Assembly: GCF_014652375.1 (NCBI RefSeq)
Contig: NZ_BMYR01000001.1
Span: 234,292-298,291 of the forward strand
Reading direction: 5' to 3'
Source of the DNA: Alishewanella tabrizica
GTDB taxonomy: Bacteria; Pseudomonadota; Gammaproteobacteria; Enterobacterales; Alteromonadaceae
DNA length: 64,000 nt
Below the pieces are notes generated by a model. The model was given only the letters and a program-made list of their open reading frames with translations, did not search any database and was not told where the DNA came from. The position numbers and the translations under genes are program-made. Shown here one piece after another: positions 57,529-64,000 of the stretch. Every line of letters begins with the position of its first letter. The stretch's first letter is position 1.

Positions 57529-59220
57529 ATGAATTCCAAGGCGCCGCATTTACACCGCGAGGCGAACCTGATCCAGATGTTCGATCCCTTAACGGCTGAT
57601 TGGAATATCACTTTATCTGCTCAAAATACGCTAAACACACACCAAGTATTGGCCAATATAGATTTTGGCCGCCTTTCCACCCTATTCGACAGTTTTTTAC
57701 AGGTATTACATATACCGATCGCCTTAGTCGATTTGCAGGGAAAGGTATTAGCGTCTTCCGCTTGGCAACGCGCATGTCATCAATTTCACCGTCAAGCACC
57801 AACAACCTTACAGGGCTGCTTAGAAAGTGATCGTGAATTAGCACTGCAATTACAACAAGGAAAAAATTATTCACTTTATCGCTGTCGCAATGGTTTAACC
57901 GATTGTGCTACGCCCATTATGTTAGAAGGTAAACATGTGGCCAATTTGTTTATGGGACAGTTTTTTTTACAAACACCTGATGAACAGTTTTTTAAACACC
58001 AAGCACAACATGCAGGCTTTGCAGAAAGCGACTATTTGGCTGCCTTAGCTGATGTTCCGATTGTCGACGAAGCTAAATTACCTGCCATGATAAACATGTT
58101 AGCCTCACTGGCGGTTCATATTGCAGAACTGGTGCTACTAAATAATCGGTATTTGCAGGTTTTAGAGCAATCGCAACTGCAGATTGAGCAACGAAATCAA
58201 GAACTGCAATTGCAAAACCACATTTTGAACCAGATTAGTGAAGGTGTGGCATTAAAAACAATTTTATACCATCTTGTGTCGCAAGTAGAACAGCTCCACC
58301 CCGATATGATTTGCTCAATTTTACTGCTGGATGAAGATGGCAAAACCTTACGCCATGGTGCAGCCCCTTCATTACCTGAAAGGTATAACTTGGCTTTGGA
58401 TGGGGTGGTTAGCGGCATTGGTGTAGGATCTTGTGGTACAGCGGCTTTTAGTGGTGAAACCGTCATTGTTAGTGATACGCGTACCCACCCCTACTGGCAA
58501 CCATATCAGGCGTTAGCACAACTTGCCGGCATTGCAGCATGTTGGTCGCAACCCATTAAAAATGCTCAAGGCAAAGTCTTGGGCACCTTTGCAATGTATC
58601 ATAAACACCCTGCAGAGCCGACTCCCCATCAAATTGAGAAGATTCGAGGGTATAGTAACTTAGCTGAACTGGCAATCAGTCGCAGTATTAGCGCGCAACA
58701 AATAAGGCGTTTAGCTTTTTATGATAGCTTAACCGGATTAGCCAATCGTCGATTATTGGAAGAACATCTCAGCCAAGCCATGGCTGCAAGCCAACATAAT
58801 GAAACGTACTGCTGTTTGATGTTTATCGACATGGACGATTTCAAACCTGTTAATGATCGTTATGGCCATAAAGCAGGAGATACCGTTCTGGCTGAAGTGG
58901 CAAGACGATTAACCCACAGTTTACATCTGCCTGGCACCGTTGCACGCTTTGGGGGGGACGAATTTGTGGTGCTAATTCGTGATATAGAACAAGACGTTAC
59001 GCTGAGCATGCAGCAAATTGAAGATGTTATAAGCAAGATAAGGCAGCAGTTATTGCAACCTTATTTATTGCCTAATGGGCAATTTCACCAATGTGGATGC
59101 AGCATTGGCATGACGCTATTTAAAGGCGCAGCAAACATGGATACCTTGTTACTGCAAGCAGATACCGCCATGTATCAAGCAAAAAACCAGCAAGTGCCAG
59201 CATGCTGGTTTAATGCTTAA
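57529..59220 (+). CDS. PocR-GAF-GGDEF diguanylate cyclase
   Basis: A 563-residue signalling protein. Residues ~45-205 form a PocR ligand-sensing domain with several cysteines (CLESDRELALQLQQG, YRCRNGLTDCATPIML). A short coiled coil (QLQIEQRNQELQLQNH) leads to a GAF domain (~230-385, GIGVGSCGTAAFSGE). The C-terminal GGDEF domain (~390-555) has an intact RFGGDEFVVL motif, so it should make cyclic di-GMP. No RxxD inhibitory site precedes the motif, so product feedback at that site is unlikely. No transmembrane segment is visible. It is likely transcribed on its own. Confidence 0.88.
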   Translation: MNSKAPHLHREANLIQMFDPLTADWNITLSAQNTLNTHQVLANIDFGRLSTLFDSFLQVLHIPIALVDLQGKVLASSAWQRACHQFHRQAPTTLQGCLESDRELALQLQQGKNYSLYRCRNGLTDCATPIMLEGKHVANLFMGQFFLQTPDEQFFKHQAQHAGFAESDYLAALADVPIVDEAKLPAMINMLASLAVHIAELVLLNNRYLQVLEQSQLQIEQRNQELQLQNHILNQISEGVALKTILYHLVSQVEQLHPDMICSILLLDEDGKTLRHGAAPSLPERYNLALDGVVSGIGVGSCGTAAFSGETVIVSDTRTHPYWQPYQALAQLAGIAACWSQPIKNAQGKVLGTFAMYHKHPAEPTPHQIEKIRGYSNLAELAISRSISAQQIRRLAFYDSLTGLANRRLLEEHLSQAMAASQHNETYCCLMFIDMDDFKPVNDRYGHKAGDTVLAEVARRLTHSLHLPGTVARFGGDEFVVLIRDIEQDVTLSMQQIEDVISKIRQQLLQPYLLPNGQFHQCGCSIGMTLFKGAANMDTLLLQADTAMYQAKNQQVPACWFNA

Positions 59221-59348
59221 TAGGCTTTTTATACCCAGCAAGCTGTACCCTGTTGCTTAAACATTCGTTTAGGCTTTAATTTGGTTTAACACTACTAACA
59301 CAAAGCGTTTAACGTTACCACTTATGACAATACAGCAATCCTAAGGTG

Positions 59349-60959
59349 TTATGTCTCAAATTTTGAACTAATACGGGCTAACGATTCTGATAGCGCTCTA
59401 AGCTCACTAGCAATACCATTCACATCACCTTGTACCGCTTTTGAGTTGGTGAACGAACTGATCATTTTGCTGGTATTGCTTACAATCTGCTCTGCTACCA
59501 TCGTTTGTTCTTCCGTCGCCGCCGCGATCTGCGCATTTAACAAACTGATCTGTTGGACTTCACCACTGATTTGCTCAATAGAATTGCCAGCATCTGCTGC
59601 TAACGTCGCGGAATGGGCTGCATTATTAACGGCTTGCTGCATAATATTAACTGCTTTGGTTACATTTTGCGTAAGCTCTCCCACCACGCGTTGCACCTGA
59701 ACGACCGATTGCGCCGTTTTGGTCGATAAGTTACGCACCTCATCCGCGACAACAGAAAATCCTCGGCCATGCTCACCCGCTCTTGCCGCTTCTATGGCCG
59801 CATTTAAGGCCAGCAAGTTCGTTTGATCGGCAATGGCATTAATGCTGCTCAGTATTTGCGTCACATTTTTGGTTTTTTCTGCTAATTCTGTAATTACCGA
59901 TTGTGCTTGAGCAATTTCAGTAGACAGTCCTTCTGAAAAATTAACCGCATGGCTCGTTTTATCAAAGCCCTGCTTCGCCAAGGTGCTTGCGGTTTCGGCT
60001 GAACGCGCAGCATCGTTTGCCGATTGGCTGATATCTCTGACCGATAATTGCATTTCAGCCATGCTTTGACTCACGGTTTCTGAATCGTGGCTTTGTTCTG
60101 TAGTCATGGCTTGCAGCTCTTTCATGCCTGACGCTAGATGACTGGAGCTTTGCGTTAACGGCTCTACAGCTCGGGCTAACTCGTTAAAAGAGCCCTGCAA
60201 CATATTAATAAAGGCATTAAATTCACGGGCCACTTTACCTAATTCATCATCACTATTGACCGGTAGGCGACTGGCGAGATTACCTTTGCCACTGGCGAGC
60301 TCCGCTAAAGATGAACCCAATGTTTGGGCGGATTGGCTAATTCTATTCGCAATAACATGCCCAAGGCTGGCAGTAAGTACTAGCAATACGCCACCTAACA
60401 CTAAAATGACGTTAAGCGCCCGCTCGGAATTGGCTGATACATCCGACAAGGCGGTAGCGAAACGTTCATCCGATTGTTGCTCAAACTTAAGAAAGTCAGC
60501 AGACAACGACTCATATAGCCGCGTTTTTGTGGCGACTTGCTGCTGAATCATATCAAAATCGACATCACCATCAATAAAGCGTTGCGCGATACCTGATGAA
60601 AGTTCGGCATAATTGCTGGCATCTTTAGATAACTGTTGTAGGGCCTCCGTCCACTCTGGGTTTAAGCTTTTCAAACGCGCCAAAGTTTCAGTAATTCTGA
60701 CTTGATTTTGTTGTGCTGTTGCCAGTAAATCGGGATCGGATAAAGTAACAGCTTGTGTAAAAAATTCGTCCAAAGAGACAAAACCTGTTCGAACTTGCGA
60801 AGACAGTTTTGCTGTCTCGTACATAAAGTCCTGCATTTTTTGGATTGCCTCATTATTTTTGAGGGTAAACCAAATGCTAACCGTTACCACGGCAGAGAAC
60901 GCCACGACCGCTAACGCAATCACCAACCAAATTTTAGCAATGATAGACAAACTTTTCAT
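59349..60959 (-). CDS. Methyl-accepting chemotaxis protein
   Basis: A 536-residue transducer. A first transmembrane helix (residues ~9-32) precedes a periplasmic helical sensor domain (~33-185). The second helix (~186-206, [18 protein letters not shown]) leads to a HAMP domain (~207-260). The cytoplasmic signalling domain has the highly conserved tip [19 protein letters not shown] and [20 protein letters not shown]. The ligand is unknown. It is the third gene after a porin and a small PstS-like protein, suggesting that its input is related to what these bind or take up. Confidence 0.93.
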   Translation of the reverse strand: MKSLSIIAKIWLVIALAVVAFSAVVTVSIWFTLKNNEAIQKMQDFMYETAKLSSQVRTGFVSLDEFFTQAVTLSDPDLLATAQQNQVRITETLARLKSLNPEWTEALQQLSKDASNYAELSSGIAQRFIDGDVDFDMIQQQVATKTRLYESLSADFLKFEQQSDERFATALSDVSANSERALNVILVLGGVLLVLTASLGHVIANRISQSAQTLGSSLAELASGKGNLASRLPVNSDDELGKVAREFNAFINMLQGSFNELARAVEPLTQSSSHLASGMKELQAMTTEQSHDSETVSQSMAEMQLSVRDISQSANDAARSAETASTLAKQGFDKTSHAVNFSEGLSTEIAQAQSVITELAEKTKNVTQILSSINAIADQTNLLALNAAIEAARAGEHGRGFSVVADEVRNLSTKTAQSVVQVQRVVGELTQNVTKAVNIMQQAVNNAAHSATLAADAGNSIEQISGEVQQISLLNAQIAAATEEQTMVAEQIVSNTSKMISSFTNSKAVQGDVNGIASELRALSESLARISSKFET

Positions 60960-60973
60960 AAGGCGACCTCAAA

Positions 60974-60994
60974 CCCGGCAGACGTGCTGCCGGG
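60974..60994 (-). terminator. Hairpin between the PstS-like gene and the MCP gene
   Basis: The 8 bp perfect stem CCCGGCAG / CTGCCGGG with a 5-nt loop, located within the apparent operon. The T-run after it is weak on the minus strand, so partial termination or mRNA processing that lowers MCP expression is plausible. Confidence 0.55.
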
Positions 60995-61002
60995 ATTTGG
61001 TA

Positions 61003-61398
61003 TTAGTTAATAGTGTGAACAACCTTTACGGCACTGGTGACTTTATCAGCGCTAATGTAACCAATGCCCTGTGGATTATTTGCTACAAACTCCAACACTG
61101 CTTCTTCGCTAGCCAATTCTGCTGGCGGCGTACCCTTACCGGTAAACACCAACTTTGACCAATGGGCTTTTAATTGCGCAGACGTTCGACCCACGCCTTT
61201 TTCGTCGAACTGCGCGCGTAAAGGCACAGACTCGGCTAGATTAACCGCACTAAAGGCATTCGAACGACCGGTATAAATTCGTACTAATTCCTCCGCATTG
61301 ACACTGCTGGTATTACTTGGATTCACGATCACAACAATGTTAGCTGCCGCAGAAAAAGAACACGCAAGCAACAGGCCGAATAGCATTTTCTTAAACAT
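61003..61398 (-). CDS. Small PstS-like periplasmic substrate-binding protein
   Basis: A 131-residue exported protein. The signal peptide (MFKKMLFGLLLACSFSAAAN) precedes a compact domain with IVVIVNPSNTSSVNAEELVR, VPLRAQFDEKGVGRTSAQLKAHWSK and NNPQGIGYISADKV. These match one lobe of PstS-like phosphate-binding proteins. It is about half the length of PstS and lacks the second lobe, so it may be a sensor accessory and not a transport component. ATG 61398 has AAGGAGT five bases upstream. It starts 9 bases after the porin stop. Confidence 0.78.
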   Translation of the reverse strand: MFKKMLFGLLLACSFSAAANIVVIVNPSNTSSVNAEELVRIYTGRSNAFSAVNLAESVPLRAQFDEKGVGRTSAQLKAHWSKLVFTGKGTPPAELASEEAVLEFVANNPQGIGYISADKVTSAVKVVHTIN

Positions 61399-61407
61399 AA
61401 CCACTCC

Positions 61408-62562
61408 TTAAAACACTAAATCAACGCCAAGGGCAATTAAACCGGCCCGATCACCTGTGGTATCGTTCTTTTCAGATGAATATTGCACTTTAAAGGCAGC
61501 TGATGGATGAAAATCATAACGCGCGCCAAGGTTCCACGTTTTAGTACTGCGCTCTTGCGAACGCACTAATCCTTGCACAGGCACAAATAATTGCGGAGGC
61601 AATACCGTTTGGAAAGGCAAGAAAATATCATCACGACTGTCGTTATCTTCGACCTCGTAAGATACATAAGGGGTAAAACTGTTAAAACGTTTCCCTAACG
61701 AAACATAATAATTGTTTTGTTCTGCAATAAAACTGTTATCCACTTTAACGCGTGTGATTTCCGTTACGGCAACCCAATCACTATTATCGTAGGTTAAGCC
61801 AAATCCTAAAAAGGTTCCTTTTTCTTCTTGAATATCAATCGCACTCACCAGGTTGTTTAAGCCAAAACCGTTAAGGGTATTGAATAATCCCCCAATCGTG
61901 ACATTTTGTCCAAGCGAGGCTGACTCAGCGTCAATAGTCACTTTGCCGGTTAAATACGCCACGCGTCCGCTTAAATTACCTTTGGCCAGCTCCCACGTTA
62001 CGCCGAGGATATTCTTAATTTCGGCGTCTACTTCTAAACCGCTAACGATCGCTTTTCCATCATAAGAACCGGCGACCGCTTGTAACGTTGATTCAAATGC
62101 CCCTAATTGCGCTGTGCGATAAAAAGAAACACCTTCGATATTATCAAAACCTAAGCCATATACGCCTTGTGGCACACGTAACCAATCGTAAGCATAGGCA
62201 ACATCTTTAAAATCAGAGTATTTATAAAAAGGTGTACGCAAGCGGCCTGCATTGACACGCATATTGTCTGATAATTCGTACGTAATAAACGCCCACTCAA
62301 ACCCTACGTCAAAATCTTTATTACCACGCCCCATGAGTTGCCCAGTAACAGAGAGTTTCTCGCCTAAATCAGATTTAACCTGTAACGCAAACAAGCTCTC
62401 GTTTTTCAGATCAAAGCTATCATCATAACCATATAAAAACTCATCACTGCCGGTGGTCATGCCGCCTTTTATTGAGGCAAAGCCATTAATAGCCACGTTT
62501 GCAAACACCGCAGGGGCCGCTAAGCATCCCATAAGCGCGAGCGATAACACTGTTTTTTTCAT
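61408..62562 (-). CDS. Outer membrane porin-like protein
   Basis: A 384-residue beta-barrel protein. A typical signal peptide (MKKTVLSLALMGCLAAPAVF) is followed by NVAINGFASIKGGMTTG and many amphipathic strands (LFALQVKSDLGEKLSVTGQL, FITYELSDNMRVNAGRLRTP). The terminal strand LIALGVDLVF ends in phenylalanine, as barrels require for assembly. The substrate is unknown; the family resembles phosphate- or anion-selective porins of Alteromonadales. It opens the porin / PstS-like / MCP unit. Confidence 0.85.
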   Translation of the reverse strand: MKKTVLSLALMGCLAAPAVFANVAINGFASIKGGMTTGSDEFLYGYDDSFDLKNESLFALQVKSDLGEKLSVTGQLMGRGNKDFDVGFEWAFITYELSDNMRVNAGRLRTPFYKYSDFKDVAYAYDWLRVPQGVYGLGFDNIEGVSFYRTAQLGAFESTLQAVAGSYDGKAIVSGLEVDAEIKNILGVTWELAKGNLSGRVAYLTGKVTIDAESASLGQNVTIGGLFNTLNGFGLNNLVSAIDIQEEKGTFLGFGLTYDNSDWVAVTEITRVKVDNSFIAEQNNYYVSLGKRFNSFTPYVSYEVEDNDSRDDIFLPFQTVLPPQLFVPVQGLVRSQERSTKTWNLGARYDFHPSAAFKVQYSSEKNDTTGDRAGLIALGVDLVF

Positions 62563-62723
62563 ATTGACCTCATTAAAAGACGCTAGTAATTCATGCTGTT
62601 ACTGTAACAATCAACAAACTCAGTTTCATATTAGCATAGTATCGTTTTTAGCAAAGGATCTTTAGGACATTTGAGACATTATTTTTTTAAGTGCGGTAAT
62701 TTGTAACAGAAGATTGCTAAGTA

Positions 62724-62753
62724 TTGACAATAACAGCTTGCTACAACCACTAT
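62724..62753 (+). promoter_or_regulatory. Possible promoter of the S46 peptidase gene
   Basis: A consensus -35 TTGACA (62724-62729) followed at an 18-base spacing by CACTAT, a weak -10. It lies about 50 bases before the start codon. Confidence 0.4.
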
Positions 62754-62802
62754 GGGGAGTAATCAATCTTATCCACCTCCATAACAAATAAGAAATACAC
62801 TT

Positions 62803-64000
62803 ATGAAAAAAACCTTGCTCGTACTGGCATTAACCGCCAGTGGTTTTACCCTTGCCAACGAAGGCATGTGGATTCCCCAACAATTACCAGAAATTGCCGC
62901 CGAGTTAAAAGCGGCCGGTTTAGAACTTGATCCTGCCAATCTAACTAAATTAACTGAGTTCCCTATGGGCGCTATTGTCAGTTTAGGCGGTTGTTCTGCA
63001 TCCTTTGTGTCACCGCAGGGCTTAGTTGCCACTAATCATCACTGTGTTTATAACAGCATAGCGCACAATTCAACGGCAGATAATGATTTATTAAAAAATG
63101 GTTTTTTAGCAAAAAGTTTTGCTGAAGAAGTCCCTGCCGCGCCAGGGAGTCGCATTTTTGTTACCAAAGCGGTAGACAATGTTACTGCGCAAATTATTGA
63201 TGCAAAAACGGCAAAACTCGCTGGTAAAAAGCGTGTCGATGCCATTGAAGCCAATCAAAAAGCCTTAGTAGCCGCATGTGAGCAAGATATTGGTCATCGT
63301 TGTACCGTAGCCGCTTATTATGGCAGCTTAGAGTATTTCTTAATTAAACAATTGGAAATTAAAGACGTACGCTTAGTACATGCACCTGCAGAAGGTGTTG
63401 GCAAATTTGGCGGTGATACCGATAACTGGATGTGGCCGCGCCATACTGGCGATTATAGCTTTTTACGCGCCTATGTGAGTCCTGATGGCAAGTCAGCTGA
63501 TTTTCATGCCGACAACGTCCCTTATACGCCAGATTTTCATCTTAAATTGGCTAAAGAAGGCTTGAAAGAAGGAGATTTTGTGATGGCGTTGGGTTATCCA
63601 GGCCGCACGAACCGCCATCGATTACCCTCTGAGGTCGCCGATACGTTTGAATGGAGCTATCCAAATACGGTGAGCCAATTCACCGAAACACTGGCAATTA
63701 TTGATCAAGAAACGGCGAATGATCGTGATGCCGCACTAAAATATGCAAGCCGAGTGGCGGGCTTAAATAATTATTTAAAAAATCGTCAAGGCATGCTCGA
63801 CAGCTATGCACAAAGCGATTTCTTAGCCCGTAAACATGCTGAGCATGACGCGTTAACACAATGGGTAAATAGTACCAGTGCTAATAAAAAGGCCTATGCT
63901 AAAGATTTGGCCGCTATTGAAAAACTGTTAAAAGAGCAACAGCAACAAGGTCGAGATAGCTATTTACTCGCCAATGCTACACCACGGTTACTTACCACCG
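62803..64000 (+). CDS. S46 family dipeptidyl-peptidase (5' part)
   Basis: The first 399 residues of a DPP7/DPP11-type serine dipeptidyl-peptidase; the frame continues past the window end. The signal peptide (MKKTLLVLALTASGFTLAN) is followed by EGMWIPQQLPEI, the family opening. The catalytic histidine is in LVATNHHCVYNSI (near residue 82) and the catalytic aspartate lies in FGGDTDNWMWPRHTGDYSFL (near 208). The catalytic serine would be in the part outside the window. The enzyme releases dipeptides in the periplasm for peptide utilisation. Confidence 0.93.
   Translation, partial: MKKTLLVLALTASGFTLANEGMWIPQQLPEIAAELKAAGLELDPANLTKLTEFPMGAIVSLGGCSASFVSPQGLVATNHHCVYNSIAHNSTADNDLLKNGFLAKSFAEEVPAAPGSRIFVTKAVDNVTAQIIDAKTAKLAGKKRVDAIEANQKALVAACEQDIGHRCTVAAYYGSLEYFLIKQLEIKDVRLVHAPAEGVGKFGGDTDNWMWPRHTGDYSFLRAYVSPDGKSADFHADNVPYTPDFHLKLAKEGLKEGDFVMALGYPGRTNRHRLPSEVADTFEWSYPNTVSQFTETLAIIDQETANDRDAALKYASRVAGLNNYLKNRQGMLDSYAQSDFLARKHAEHDALTQWVNSTSANKKAYAKDLAAIEKLLKEQQQQGRDSYLLANATPRLLTT

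Overview
The window looks like a chromosomal segment of a marine or freshwater gammaproteobacterium of the Alteromonadales type, probably near Rheinheimera, Alishewanella or Arsukibacterium. This is inferred from gene order and protein character, not from a search. The support is SMC instead of MukB, a gcvTHP-ubiIH-pepP-ygfB / 6S RNA / fau-rpiA-serA block, gltX beside tRNA-Val genes, ycgL-ycgM-ycgN opposite minCDE, rnd-fadD, and the complete hisGDCBHAFI order. Almost everything is core housekeeping. Novelty sits mainly between genes.

Layout. 1-3000 is accessory: an EamA transporter, a 5'-truncated second copy of it in a ~500 bp tandem duplication, repeated hairpins, a ribbon-helix-helix antitoxin-like gene and a higBA toxin-antitoxin pair. 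3100-12650 (minus strand) carries the glycine cleavage system (gcvT, gcvH, gcvP), two ubiquinone hydroxylases (ubiH, ubiI), pepP and ygfB. 6S RNA, fau, rpiA and serA follow on the plus strand (12976-15941). A DUF481 outer membrane protein and gltX (minus) precede a tRNA-Val(UAC) array with two degenerate copies, then an 885 bp gene-free stretch of structured repeats. 19975-28564 holds a response-regulator-like TPR protein and zipA, ligA and smc. 28650-35494 holds mscS, ycgN, ycgM, a lytic transglycosylase and ycgL (minus), then minC, minD, minE and an unrecognised exported protein (plus). 35585-49449 is mixed: rarD, a DUF4397 lipoprotein, rnd, fadD, an exported methyltransferase, alkaline phosphatase, an SDR / DUF2878 / chalcone-isomerase-like operon, tsaB, a DinG-type helicase and two small unknowns.

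49673-57455 is the histidine operon, with a leader peptide containing four consecutive His codons and an attenuator. Two hairpin elements interrupt it between hisF and hisIE. After it come a PocR-GAF-GGDEF protein, a methyl-accepting chemotaxis protein whose apparent operon also encodes a porin and a small PstS-like periplasmic protein, and the 5' part of an S46 dipeptidyl-peptidase cut by the window end.

The most unusual signal is a family of intergenic structured repeats at 7986-8137, 19285-19462, 19554-19710, 56502-56681 and 56716-56814. They share internal motifs: hairpins with a CATGGATG-like apex, a CCCGCAGGG block and a CGCCGTGAAT end motif. Their outer arms pair within each copy but mostly differ between copies. 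Several internal stems carry compensatory changes, so the fold seems to matter more than the sequence.
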